Positions 25,480 to 35,034 of a DNA stretch of 64,000 nt are shown here, piece after piece. The number at the start of each line of letters is the position of its first letter. The first letter of the stretch is position 1. The translations under genes were made by a program, and so were the position numbers. Location of the stretch: NCBI RefSeq assembly GCF_008795985.1, contig NZ_VMHP01000001.1, forward strand, positions 1,550,001-1,614,000, given 5' to 3'. Under the pieces are notes generated by a model that was not told the DNA's origin, made no database searches, and saw only the letters and a program-made list of their open reading frames with translations. The DNA is from Marinobacter halotolerans. Its GTDB lineage: Bacteria > Pseudomonadota > Gammaproteobacteria > Pseudomonadales > Oleiphilaceae.

Positions 25480-27132
25480 GTGGAACGCGAATCGATGGAA
25501 TTTGATGTGCTGATCGTCGGCGGTGGCCCTGCTGGCCTGTCGGCAGCCTGTCGCATCATGCAGATGGCTCAGGAAGCCGAACAGGAACTGACCGTCTGTG
25601 TCGTTGAGAAGGGTTCCGAGATCGGGGCGCACATTCTGGCAGGCACGGTGTTCGAGCCCACTGCCCTCAACGAACTGTTCCCGGACTGGAAAGAGAAAGG
25701 CGCACCGCTGAATACTCCGGTCACTCGTGATGACATTTTCCTGCTGAAGAACCAGGAAAACGCCAACAAGATCCCCAATGCCTTTGTGCCGAAGAACATG
25801 CACAACCATGGCAACTACATTATCAGCCTGGGCAACCTGTGCCGCTGGCTCGCTGAACAGGCCGAAGGCCTGGGTGTTGAGGTCTATCCCGGTTTTGCCG
25901 CATCTGAAACCATTGTTGAAGATGGCCAGGTCAAAGGCATCATTACCGGCGACATGGGCGTGGCCCGTGACGGCTCCGAGAAAGACGGCTACATGCCCGG
26001 CATGGAACTGCGCGCGAAGTACACCCTGTTTACCGAAGGCTGCCGTGGCCACCTGGGCAAGCGCCTGATCAACGATTTCAAGCTGGACGAAGGCAAAGAC
26101 CCCCAGCACTACGGCATCGGCATCAAGGAACTGTGGGACATCGACCCGGCCAAACACGAGCCCGGCCTGGTTATCCATACCACCGGCTGGCCCCTGAACG
26201 AATCCGGCTCCACTGGTGGCTCTTTCCTCTATCACCTGGAAAACGGCCAGGTGTATGTTGGCCTGATCACCGATCTGTCCTACAGCAACCCGAATCTGAG
26301 CCCGTTTGATGAATTCCAGCGCCTGAAGCTGCATCCGGAAATCAGCAAGCATCTCGAAGGCGGCAAGCGAGTGTCCTACGGCGCCCGCGCCATTACCAAG
26401 GGTGGCTTCAATTCCCTGCCGAAAATGAGCTTCCCCGGCGGTCTGCTGCTGGGCTGTGACGCCGGCACCCTGAACAGCTCCAAGATCAAGGGCTCCCACT
26501 CCGCCATGAAGTCCGGCATCCTGGGTGCGGAAGCGGTGTTCGAGGCGCTAAAGGACGGTAAGAGTGGTGAAGAAATCACCAGCTTCGAGGAGCGCTTCAA
26601 GGACAGCTGGCTGTACAAGGAGCTTTACGCCGAGCGCAACTTTGGCCCGGCCATGCACAAGTTTGGCAACATCGTGGGTGGCGGTATCGCCTATTTCGAG
26701 CAGAACATCCTGCGGAGCAGCCTGCCGTTCACGTTCCACGATACCACGCCGGACTATGCCACCTTGAAGCCGGCGGACCAGGCGAAGAAGATTGATTATC
26801 CCAAGCCGGATAACAAGCTGACCTTCGACAAGCTCTCCTCGGTGTTTATTTCCAACACCAACCACGAGGAAGACCAGCCGATTCACTTGAAGCTGTCCGA
26901 CCCGGAGATTCCCATCAAGGACAATCTGCCGAAGTACAACGAGCCTGCACAGCGCTACTGCCCGGCGGGTGTGTACGAGGTGGTTGAGGCGGATGATGGC
27001 AGTGGCAAGAAGTTCCAGATCAACGCGCAGAACTGCGTTCACTGCAAAACCTGCGACATCAAGGACCCGTCCCAGAACATCACTTGGGTAACGCCGGAAG
27101 GCGGCGGCGGTCCGAATTATCCGAATATGTAG
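25480..27132 (+). CDS. etfD: electron transfer flavoprotein-ubiquinone oxidoreductase
   Basis: The 550-residue protein has the FAD motif VGGGPAGL at 13-20, the membrane-associated ubiquinone region, and a 4Fe-4S cluster from Cys494, Cys519, Cys522 and Cys525, ending GGGGPNYPNM as in Pseudomonas ETF-QO. It oxidises reduced EtfBA and reduces ubiquinone at the inner membrane, so the island carries its own electron outlet. GTG 25480 lies 5 bp after GAGGAGA and gives the family-typical start MERESMEFDV; ATG 25495 is an alternative. The gene is clearly richer in G/C and C-ending codons than the preceding thiolase. It is the last cargo gene before the transposition module. Confidence 0.95.
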   Translation: MERESMEFDVLIVGGGPAGLSAACRIMQMAQEAEQELTVCVVEKGSEIGAHILAGTVFEPTALNELFPDWKEKGAPLNTPVTRDDIFLLKNQENANKIPNAFVPKNMHNHGNYIISLGNLCRWLAEQAEGLGVEVYPGFAASETIVEDGQVKGIITGDMGVARDGSEKDGYMPGMELRAKYTLFTEGCRGHLGKRLINDFKLDEGKDPQHYGIGIKELWDIDPAKHEPGLVIHTTGWPLNESGSTGGSFLYHLENGQVYVGLITDLSYSNPNLSPFDEFQRLKLHPEISKHLEGGKRVSYGARAITKGGFNSLPKMSFPGGLLLGCDAGTLNSSKIKGSHSAMKSGILGAEAVFEALKDGKSGEEITSFEERFKDSWLYKELYAERNFGPAMHKFGNIVGGGIAYFEQNILRSSLPFTFHDTTPDYATLKPADQAKKIDYPKPDNKLTFDKLSSVFISNTNHEEDQPIHLKLSDPEIPIKDNLPKYNEPAQRYCPAGVYEVVEADDGSGKKFQINAQNCVHCKTCDIKDPSQNITWVTPEGGGGPNYPNM

Positions 27133-27333
27133 CTGCCATTAAAACAGGCGGTTCTGGAGGAAGACATTTCCGGATTTGGAAAGCCCGCACAGCTGAAGAC
27201 ATTCTTTGCCAGATCAATTCCGAGGTACTGAACAGTAGAGATGGGGTTGCCTCCGCTGTTTGAGTCGACCTCTTCAGTTTAGGTCAGGAAGTAGTCCTTT
27301 GCCTGCCGTTCGAAAAAAGAACTACGGTCAATC

Positions 27334-28944
27334 TCAGCACATCGCCAAAGCTATCCGATCTGCCCAATGTTGCAATGAACTAGCCTCTATAAATGCCCTG
27401 TTGTCTGAAGATGTTCTGGGATGCGAGATGCGCTTATGGTGGCCAGGAAATATAAGGTTGATATAAGGGGTTGGCCAGTTCAATGAGTTTTGCAATAAAC
27501 GCTGCTCTAAAGTGTCAAGCGCAGCCTGCCAATCAAAGTCGCGGTTGGGTTGCTTCAAGAGCAGCGTTGATAACCGATTTTTATAGTCAGATGTATCGAC
27601 TTCCAGAAGAGCATATCGTTTTCCATTTTTATTCAAAAGGTTAAAGGATATACACCGCGGGTTACCGTCCTTCAGTAAATGTTTGGAGTAACCTGAAAGC
27701 GCCGGTAACTTTCTAATGCCTCCAACGACCTGTCGACAGTCCTTTGTTTTGAGTAGCTCAACAACGGCAGCAAACGCCTCAAACTTATGTGCATATAGGT
27801 GCAAGTCATCACTTTGATCATCAATGGCGTTGAACCCTGCAGCCGGTAACTGACCCCAGATTGTCGGTTCGTCGGTACTGACTTCTGTTTGACCGTCGCC
27901 TGTTTCACTACCTTCTTCCAACCCTTTTGCGGCCCCAGATCGCCGACGGCCATTAGAAGCTTTACGAGTTGTCATAACAGGCTGGGAAAACGACAGTGTT
28001 ACCGGCGGAACATCCAGAATGTGTTCCTCGGAATCCACCATTGGCAACTCATCATCATTAATCAGTGCCTGGTTTGCAGGCACTGTGGCTTTTTGAACGC
28101 CCCCACCTTTACCTGCCTGTGGCTCAGCAAATCGGGGATCAAAAAACTCAACCACTTTCGAGCTCCGCGTGCTCAAGTTCTCTGCACTGTAGACCTCATA
28201 CACAAAGAAAACCTGGGATTCCTTGTGGAACTGACCCCGTACCGAGAGTTCCACGTTCGGCAATGCCGGCGGGTCAAATCGAAACTTCCAGACCCTGTGG
28301 CCATTCCTCTCATCCCCCTCTCTCAGCTGGTGTTGAGCAATGCTGCTGAAAGACCGGCGAGCTTCCTCGTCTAACAGCACCCAGGCCAGCAATCGCCGCT
28401 GTTCGTTGTTCCCACGCGCTTTCAAAGGGAGTGTGCTGGTCGGAAGGATATGAATTTCCGTTTTGTCTGGATCATCCCCCGGCTGGATATCGAACTCCTC
28501 GTTCAATCCGTTGGGAATCATCGCCAGTCGGGCCACGTAGGCATAGTGAAAAAAGAGCACGCGGGCCAGCTCTATCTGGGGCAAGAAGAACTCGATGCCG
28601 TCGGATTCAAAACTGAAACACCACTGGTCTCGGTCTTCTTGTTCACTGACGTTTCTGATCGGGCACTCTCGTATTCTTCGATGCGACCAGGCTATGGCAT
28701 CTTCTATGTGTATCGTCCAGGGGTACCCGGCTGGTTTGAAGTGCTCCGTTGCATTCAGAACTCGTCGTCTGGGCATCAATGCCAGCTGTGAAATACTGAA
28801 GTTCTTTTTGCCCTGGCCAGGATCCAGTTTGATATTGATGCGCCAATCAGAGCCACCCAGGCGCCGATGAACGGAACCGATTTCTTTAACCCGACTGTTA
28901 TCCTTGATTCCCTTGATGGGCGGTGTGGCTGTCTTCGAGGCCAT
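27334..28944 (-). CDS. tnsE: Tn7-type target-selection protein TnsE
   Basis: The 536-residue protein occupies the tnsE position and has the same length as Tn7 TnsE (538). The C-terminal half, with HLYAHKFEAFAAVVELL, GNPRCISFNLLNKNGKRYALLEVD and LQHWADRIALAM, is of the kind that binds DNA and the beta clamp in TnsE. In Tn7 it directs insertion into lagging-strand DNA of replicating conjugative plasmids. The middle (about 270-370) is low in conserved features. Its start overlaps tnsD by 47 bp. Assignment rests on order, length and overall similarity rather than on a short motif. Confidence 0.82.
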   Translation of the reverse strand: MASKTATPPIKGIKDNSRVKEIGSVHRRLGGSDWRINIKLDPGQGKKNFSISQLALMPRRRVLNATEHFKPAGYPWTIHIEDAIAWSHRRIRECPIRNVSEQEDRDQWCFSFESDGIEFFLPQIELARVLFFHYAYVARLAMIPNGLNEEFDIQPGDDPDKTEIHILPTSTLPLKARGNNEQRRLLAWVLLDEEARRSFSSIAQHQLREGDERNGHRVWKFRFDPPALPNVELSVRGQFHKESQVFFVYEVYSAENLSTRSSKVVEFFDPRFAEPQAGKGGGVQKATVPANQALINDDELPMVDSEEHILDVPPVTLSFSQPVMTTRKASNGRRRSGAAKGLEEGSETGDGQTEVSTDEPTIWGQLPAAGFNAIDDQSDDLHLYAHKFEAFAAVVELLKTKDCRQVVGGIRKLPALSGYSKHLLKDGNPRCISFNLLNKNGKRYALLEVDTSDYKNRLSTLLLKQPNRDFDWQAALDTLEQRLLQNSLNWPTPYINLIFPGHHKRISHPRTSSDNRAFIEASSLQHWADRIALAMC

Positions 28945-30436
28945 TCAAATAGTCCCATGCTTCATTGGTAAGCCGTATTTCACTGAGACCAGCACAGCGC
29001 AATAAGCGCCAGCGAGGCGGGTACACAAAGTTTTCCCGGAGTTCCTTCCACGCATTTCGCAACCGCCGCACCTGATATTGAGCAACGCTTTCGGAATATC
29101 GCAACAGAAGCCGCCTGGTTCGGGGCAACCGGTGAAGTTTCTTCTCCAGCGTAGAGCTCTTGCCTAATTGTTTGAGCATAAAGGTTTGCGACTGCCGGGG
29201 CCCAGACGTACTCGCTCGTAAGAACCGGAGAATCTCTCGTAATTTTGCCAGGTGCTGCCGATCTCGCTGCTGCCAGTCAATTCTTGGTTTTCTTTTTACG
29301 TTTTTTGCCCGTTGTCGAGTGCTATTTACCTGTTTCAGCCAAAGCCGGTTGTATCGGTACAGCCTTGCATAGAGCGCCGGTTTGGCAGCCCTGGCTACCT
29401 TCGGTGGCCACTCTTCCAGCATCTTCATCCAACCCTGCTGATCTTGTGTTAAATCGAGCAAGGCTTCAACCTTTGCTCTTTTAGGCATTGCTATCATTGA
29501 TTGCACTAGCAAATCCCGAACACGATCAATAACTTCACCAATATGCCAGAACTCCGGCAACAACGCTTCATGAACAATAATGTGCTGGAGATAGCTGAAG
29601 GATTTCCGATGTTTTCGGAATATGGCTTGCAGCCACAAGTTACCTGCCGGTTCCCCTATCCCCAACCCATACCGACGCAAAAACTTTGAGGACCATTTGG
29701 CTAACACGGCTTCGAATATAGCGGTGTGGTCAATCTGGGACTGCCCGCGGATAAAGCCATACTGTTGGGCCAGCCAATGGTAATGGACTGACCACTGCGC
29801 AAAGCTCGGAGATACAGCCGGCATTTGCTGCAGTAGTTGTCGGATCTGAACCTGAATCTTTACTGACTGGGCACAAACTGACTTTTGCGGGAACAAGAGG
29901 CATACCTCAGGTGAAGCTGCATGATAGCGGTGTCGCTCTACCAGCGGGCGGGGAATAGCGGTATTCAGCAACTCACCATGCCTTTCGCAGCATTCAACAC
30001 CCGCCACTTGCCATTCACGCTGCCAAAAATATTCTCCAACAGCACGTCCTTGCTCTTTAAGGCATCCCGGGCAATATCGAACGTGGCTCGGCACCTTCAC
30101 AATAGATGCTGCTACGCCCATCGCGAGGTGTATCGCACCTTGGGATTCACCAGCCATCCATGCCAGACAACGTTTACGGCGCTCTTCGGGGATAAACGGG
30201 GCATACAATGGGAACAGGGTGTGGCGGTATGCTAGAGTCTCAACATTGTAGGCGGGCGGCAACCAGCGAGTAACCTTCTCCAACTGGTTGGGCAAATCCA
30301 GCGTTGCTATGACCTTTCGGTTGCCATAGATTTCATCCAGCAACTGCTTGGGGCTGATAATGCCCTGCCGAATCCCCGCCCGGGCTACTGTGCTGTAAAG
30401 CAGTTCTTTATCGTAAGGTATTGGGAAGTTCAGCAT
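28898..30436 (-). CDS. tnsD: Tn7-type attTn7-binding protein TnsD (TniQ family)
   Basis: The 512-residue protein closely tracks Tn7 TnsD: the opening MLNFPIPYDKELLYSTVARA, SPKQLLDEIYGNRKV, HTLFPLYAPF, IFRKHRKSFSYLQH and a zinc finger of Cys122, Cys125, Cys150 and His153. TnsD recognises the conserved 3' end of glmS and recruits TnsC for insertion just downstream. The element's actual position next to glmS agrees with a working TnsD of this specificity. It lies 12 bp after tnsC and overlaps tnsE. Confidence 0.95.
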   Translation of the reverse strand: MLNFPIPYDKELLYSTVARAGIRQGIISPKQLLDEIYGNRKVIATLDLPNQLEKVTRWLPPAYNVETLAYRHTLFPLYAPFIPEERRKRCLAWMAGESQGAIHLAMGVAASIVKVPSHVRYCPGCLKEQGRAVGEYFWQREWQVAGVECCERHGELLNTAIPRPLVERHRYHAASPEVCLLFPQKSVCAQSVKIQVQIRQLLQQMPAVSPSFAQWSVHYHWLAQQYGFIRGQSQIDHTAIFEAVLAKWSSKFLRRYGLGIGEPAGNLWLQAIFRKHRKSFSYLQHIIVHEALLPEFWHIGEVIDRVRDLLVQSMIAMPKRAKVEALLDLTQDQQGWMKMLEEWPPKVARAAKPALYARLYRYNRLWLKQVNSTRQRAKNVKRKPRIDWQQRDRQHLAKLREILRFLRASTSGPRQSQTFMLKQLGKSSTLEKKLHRLPRTRRLLLRYSESVAQYQVRRLRNAWKELRENFVYPPRWRLLRCAGLSEIRLTNEAWDYLNGLEDSHTAHQGNQG

Positions 30437-30448
30437 ATCGCTTATCGA

Positions 30449-32104
30449 CTAATCAACGGAAGCTAGCCACTGATCGGTGTTAAAAACCAGGCCCGATTGC
30501 TGAACTGCGCCAAGCATCCGCTCCTCGTTGGCTGCCTGGGAATGCATGAATCGAAGGTCGTCTGAATTCAGCGTATGCCAGTCTTTTGCCTTGATCGATT
30601 TGGGCTTTTGCTTTCTTTTTACAGGTGGTGATTGCTCAGAGGACTGATACCATTTTAGGATGATAGGCATCAGGTCTTTGATCTGTAAGTCGGTATATTC
30701 TTCGAATGCTCTTTGAACCAGCGGTTCCAACAAATCCGACTCGTAACCCATATCAACCAGCATGTTGTGTAACCGGATTGCCTGATCGTTACCTCCATAC
30801 TGCACCGATTTTCGAATCTGATCCTTACTGGATTCCAGCAGGTTACTGAGCTCGAGGATTTTCTTATCGATATCCGGGATCGTGAGGTCTGAATAGCGGG
30901 CAATTTTGCTTGGATCACCGGAACGCAATGCTTCGATCATGGGATGAATCGGTTTCAGCTCATCCTGGTAGACCGCTTTCATGATGTTGGGTGTGATTCG
31001 TTCCGTACCGGTCACTACTGCTCGAATCTGGGAAAGCACAAACAACTTGATGACGACATCCATGATGCCCTGAGAAAGATCGAACCACAGCTCCCTCAGT
31101 TCATCCGGAACGGTTTCACTGGCTTTGGTCAACCACTGGTATTTCCACAGCTTTTGCGTAAACGCCCCCCACTCGGTTCGCAACACGTTTTCTTCAGCTG
31201 AGGGTTTGCTCAAGGGTTCCCATAATATCGAGCCAAACCCCGCTCCACGACGTGCAGAACGCAAGTCTGTTTCAAAGACCGGCCTGGCCTTTGGCGTACC
31301 CACCATGACGACCGGCACCGAGATCTCATTCACCAGGGTTACGAAAAAGTTCAGCATCTTCTCCGCACCCCCGGATGCGCGAACGCTCAAGTGCTGAATC
31401 TCATCAATCACCAGCAAACCGATGGCATAGGTGTTTGCCAGCTGCGACATGAGAGCAATCATTGTCTCCACGCTGTGGCGTTTTTCACCGTAGCGCCTGA
31501 CATAATTTGTGGCGAGGATGGAATCGATTTCCCGGAAAAAATTGTGGCACAGACTTTTGAGGGAGCCGTCGTGGGGACAGTCGATTTTCAGGAATACGAT
31601 TTGAGTGAAGTTATGTTCTGGGTGGTGAATCAACTGAGGGTAGGTTGCCAGAATGCGATTGAGCGAACTCGTTTTTCCAGACCCGGAACACCCAATGAAC
31701 GCCAGGCTTTTCGCGGTCGATTCAACATGGTCAAACCGAAAATCTAACAGGTCTCCGCGCATGATGCGCTCGTAGCCATTCTGTATATGCGCAGAGAGGT
31801 CTCCGGTGGCCAGATTTCTGCCAACGTAACCCCCGCGTAGCATGACCGAGATTTTGGATTCCAGCTGAATATGGCGTGCTAACGGCTGAAAAAAGCCATC
31901 GAGCAACTGGGAGATGATATGAATTCTGGTCTCACCATCAAGGTATATATCCGCCGGGCGGAGCTTAATGCTTCCGCCGAGCCCGGCCTTTAGCTGTTTG
32001 CGTTCAAGGATCGGTGGCAACGCCTCGATCAACGGATTTCCCTGGTAGCTGGGCACGCCCGTCTCCCGGTATACCGCCTTCACCATCCCTGAGAGTAGAG
32101 TCAT
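30449..32104 (-). CDS. tnsC: Tn7-type AAA+ regulator TnsC
   Basis: The 551-residue ATPase has a Walker A motif GCSGSGKT at 138-145, Walker B LLVIDEIQHLS near 230-240, and a sensor region VVMVGTPKARPVFE. TnsC assembles on target DNA chosen by TnsD or TnsE and activates the TnsAB transposase; it also mediates target immunity. Its start codon overlaps the tnsB stop codon by 4 bp (ATGA), indicating coupled translation. Length is within a few residues of Tn7 TnsC. Confidence 0.95.
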   Translation of the reverse strand: MTLLSGMVKAVYRETGVPSYQGNPLIEALPPILERKQLKAGLGGSIKLRPADIYLDGETRIHIISQLLDGFFQPLARHIQLESKISVMLRGGYVGRNLATGDLSAHIQNGYERIMRGDLLDFRFDHVESTAKSLAFIGCSGSGKTSSLNRILATYPQLIHHPEHNFTQIVFLKIDCPHDGSLKSLCHNFFREIDSILATNYVRRYGEKRHSVETMIALMSQLANTYAIGLLVIDEIQHLSVRASGGAEKMLNFFVTLVNEISVPVVMVGTPKARPVFETDLRSARRGAGFGSILWEPLSKPSAEENVLRTEWGAFTQKLWKYQWLTKASETVPDELRELWFDLSQGIMDVVIKLFVLSQIRAVVTGTERITPNIMKAVYQDELKPIHPMIEALRSGDPSKIARYSDLTIPDIDKKILELSNLLESSKDQIRKSVQYGGNDQAIRLHNMLVDMGYESDLLEPLVQRAFEEYTDLQIKDLMPIILKWYQSSEQSPPVKRKQKPKSIKAKDWHTLNSDDLRFMHSQAANEERMLGAVQQSGLVFNTDQWLASVD

Positions 32105-34173
32105 TCGTCATCTCCAAACAGCTCGTCGATAAAGTCCGGGAAACCGCCGTCATCCGGTTTGCCATGCAGGTAGGTTACCTCAGACTTTGGTTTGGTCTTG
32201 TCAGGCTGCCTTGCTTTCGTTTGTTCGGCCCTCTGGGCATCCCGCTCTTGCTTTCGATTGTCGCGTATACCCCTGACGGTCTCTGCTTTGGATTGCTTGA
32301 ACACCGTGGGACGTGAACGTTCAGCGTCCTTGATGGTTTGGCTGACCAGGTTTTCGAGATTTCGTTTGCTTGTGGTTTCAGCAACCTTTGCGGCGCTGGC
32401 AGCTTGCCGCTGCTGTTCCTGACTGGCCCACAACTCCCACATCGACTTACCTCGATACTGGCGTGAACGATCTGTCAGAGAGCACACCCAGTATTCCGGG
32501 CTCCTTTCTTCGGGAAAAACATAGATATGGTCAGCAACTGCGGGGTCATAGGCCGCATACAGGTTGGTTACCCTGCGATCCCCGTTGCGATGCAGCCAAC
32601 CGGATGCCAATAACTCCTTGGATGTGTAGTAAGCACCAAAACAGCTCACACCCAGATCGGACAAATAGGCCTTTTGCCTCGGCAACATAGCAATTCGTAG
32701 ACCTTCTTCAGATGCATTCCTCAATCGACCAGTCCGGTATTGTATGCCCCAGTTCCAGATGTTGAGCGGGGTTAGTGCCATGTCATTGGGCATATCCGCA
32801 TCACGATCATATTTTGGCAATACCGCGTACTGATTCCGGTGCAGAATCGAGGCGAGCATAATGCGGGTAAAATCATCCAGAGTCAGCGTTGCATCCAGCC
32901 GGTAATCCTTGCCTCCCTGCTTTCTGATTCTTGAACCTGTCACCACACCGGGCGCAAACGGTTTGAATTCAGCTTGTAGGGTACGGAAGTAACGCTCGAC
33001 AATGCCTTTCGCATCGCCCCGGTAAGGCGGCGTGTTTTCAATCCGCACGCCGAAAGCCTTTTCCAGTGACTCTATCTGGTGACCCAGCAATTCTCCACGG
33101 TCTGCCAGGATAGCATCGGGGATTCCAACCGTGGGCCACTGGTCATCGGTAATCTCAAAGCCGTACCGGCCACACAGCTCAGTCTTGTCAGACACAGAGG
33201 TGTTCAAAGCACTCATGGCCGTCACATAAGATGGGTTTTCCAACCCCACGTAAAAGCCTGTCACCATGCGGCTGAAAACATCAACCACTACATATAGTGT
33301 GGGCCGCCCAATTACGCTCTGTCGGTCAGCGGATAACAGGTAGATATCGGCAATCGTCGCATCGATTTCATACCTTGAGCCTGGCCCCGGGACTCCCGCC
33401 GTAGCGGTACCAATCAATGGGCGAATGTCTTTCTGGTAGGAGATTCTGTTGGCCCGCAAGCGAATCCGGTCTGCTTTTTTGTATTCACGTTCGTAGAAAT
33501 ATCTCAGTTGAAGAACCGTTGGGTAATCCTCTCGTGACACATTGGAATTTCCCACCTCGAACATATCGATAAATCTTCTGTGGACATAGGGCATCGAGTG
33601 CCCCTTGTCGTTAACGTAGTGACGATCAAGCACGATTCGGAACATTCGTTCAATGGACGAATCAACCGTAATACCAGTACCCGGGGAGGTTTTCCGCGGC
33701 CGACCCAGTTTCTTCTTGGAAGTTTTCTTTTGGCCTTTTCCTCCGGATTTGCTGTAATCCGGTAACAGTGCGTTTGGTATCGATCCTCGCTGCCAGTACT
33801 GTCGCAAGTGCTTGTAGAGGGTTTTTCTTGGTGTGCCAGTAAGGTCGCTGCGGGCTTGTACCAACTGGCCCCTGCCACTGCGATAGTAAATTTCCTCGTC
33901 AGCAAGCAACGGAGCGATTAGTTGGTGTCTTTCGTCGCGTATTTTCTGGGCTTTTGTCCCTCGCTCAACAAAAACTAATGCCAGATAGGAGAAAGGATCG
34001 TCTGCCCGCCTGAGGGCTTCATCACGCATCCATTGGTCAATATGGGACGTTGTAACGACTTCGGGAAAAGCTTTGGCTGAATCAATGTCGATCCAGATAA
34101 CAAATTTCCCTGAGATCGTCAGGACCCGGTATCGCTCTTCCCTTATCTGAACGACATCATTGATTCGCAGCAT
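32101..34173 (-). CDS. tnsB: Tn7-type DDE transposase TnsB
   Basis: The 690-residue protein has an N-terminal DNA-binding part with a GRPRK segment and a retroviral-integrase-like core with Asp271 (YEIDATIAD), Asp358 (AILADRGELLG) and Glu393 (DAKGIVERYF). It binds the end repeats and makes the 3' cuts and joins. A C-terminal tail (about 600-690) rich in Arg, Lys and Glu is likely the TnsC-interacting region. It overlaps tnsA by 17 bp and tnsC by 4 bp. Confidence 0.95.
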   Translation of the reverse strand: MLRINDVVQIREERYRVLTISGKFVIWIDIDSAKAFPEVVTTSHIDQWMRDEALRRADDPFSYLALVFVERGTKAQKIRDERHQLIAPLLADEEIYYRSGRGQLVQARSDLTGTPRKTLYKHLRQYWQRGSIPNALLPDYSKSGGKGQKKTSKKKLGRPRKTSPGTGITVDSSIERMFRIVLDRHYVNDKGHSMPYVHRRFIDMFEVGNSNVSREDYPTVLQLRYFYEREYKKADRIRLRANRISYQKDIRPLIGTATAGVPGPGSRYEIDATIADIYLLSADRQSVIGRPTLYVVVDVFSRMVTGFYVGLENPSYVTAMSALNTSVSDKTELCGRYGFEITDDQWPTVGIPDAILADRGELLGHQIESLEKAFGVRIENTPPYRGDAKGIVERYFRTLQAEFKPFAPGVVTGSRIRKQGGKDYRLDATLTLDDFTRIMLASILHRNQYAVLPKYDRDADMPNDMALTPLNIWNWGIQYRTGRLRNASEEGLRIAMLPRQKAYLSDLGVSCFGAYYTSKELLASGWLHRNGDRRVTNLYAAYDPAVADHIYVFPEERSPEYWVCSLTDRSRQYRGKSMWELWASQEQQRQAASAAKVAETTSKRNLENLVSQTIKDAERSRPTVFKQSKAETVRGIRDNRKQERDAQRAEQTKARQPDKTKPKSEVTYLHGKPDDGGFPDFIDELFGDDE

Positions 34174-34984
34174 AACTCGCCCTCAACAATGTTATGTCCT
34201 CAACAACCTGGATATCGCCAGCCACCAATTGATTCCATGGAATTGAGATATCAAATGTCAGTGCCCGTAAAGCCATCAAGGCCCGTAATCGTGCCAGAGC
34301 AGTGCCAGGCTCCAGAGAATAAGACTGGTCAATCAACATCCCGACTTCGGGGAGTCTCGAGTTCGGATTCGCGTTCAGAGAGGCTAGGTACGTAGGAAGG
34401 CTATTGAAGAGTACCTCAGGGCTCTCGCCTTGGACTCTGGCAGAGTAGAGCAACTCCAGATTGTTCACCACGGTTTTGGGGATCTGCTTTTCGGTGACTA
34501 AATACCAGGAAACTTCTTTCCTTTGCCAATAGCGGCGCTCAAGTTCCAGCTTTTCGACCGTACGTGGGTCTTTGAGATCGGAGGAGGCTTTAACCTGAAT
34601 AGCCATCCGCTGGGGCCCGGGCCCGGACGGTGCCGAGATATCAATAACGAAATCAGTGGACATGACTTGTGTACATCCGCCAATTTCGGGATGCCGAATG
34701 TTGGCTTCTTCAGCGAGAACCAGAGTGTCTTCTAGACGCAGGGGGAATTGCTCGCGGATGTCAGTGACGGCCGGGTTCCATTCGAGCAAGAGGAAGGCCG
34801 CCAGTTCCATATCGGAGAGGAGGTGATGGGTCCGTTGCGTCAGATGGCCCATTACCCGATGTGAACGGCCTTGGGAAGGTAGATCCCTCACAGTGAGCCA
34901 AGGGTGATAGTCCCTACCACTTCCTTTGCCTCGCTCTTCTTTGATCCACTTGCGGGTGCGATTGTCGAGCTTGTAGTCGGTCAT
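34157..34984 (-). CDS. tnsA: Tn7-type endonuclease TnsA
   Basis: The 275-residue protein has the restriction-endonuclease-like core of TnsA: Glu60 (SDMELAAFLLLEW), an Asp at 111 or 115 (STDFVID) and Gln130-Val131-Lys132 (AIQVKAS), matching the E-D-QVK set of Tn7 TnsA. It cuts the 5' strands so that the element moves by cut-and-paste rather than by cointegrate. A winged-helix-like C-terminal domain follows (about 170-275). The gene starts 117 bp inside the right end, so the repeats there may overlap its promoter. Confidence 0.94.
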   Translation of the reverse strand: MTDYKLDNRTRKWIKEERGKGSGRDYHPWLTVRDLPSQGRSHRVMGHLTQRTHHLLSDMELAAFLLLEWNPAVTDIREQFPLRLEDTLVLAEEANIRHPEIGGCTQVMSTDFVIDISAPSGPGPQRMAIQVKASSDLKDPRTVEKLELERRYWQRKEVSWYLVTEKQIPKTVVNNLELLYSARVQGESPEVLFNSLPTYLASLNANPNSRLPEVGMLIDQSYSLEPGTALARLRALMALRALTFDISIPWNQLVAGDIQVVEDITLLRASYAANQ

Positions 34985-35034
34985 TCCCTATTATTCCTGA
35001 GAAGAATGACCTGACTTTGCCACAACGCCCGAAA

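Noticed and set aside
27133-27333. Possible left end between the ETF-QO gene and tnsE.
   Set aside because: No TGTGGG terminus and no copies of the 16-bp end repeat are present in these 201 bp.
28898-30436. Treating the TniQ-family gene as part of a CRISPR-associated Tn7-like system.
   Set aside because: No cas genes or repeat arrays occur in the window, the protein is full-length TnsD-like (512 residues), and the element sits at glmS as TnsD targeting predicts.
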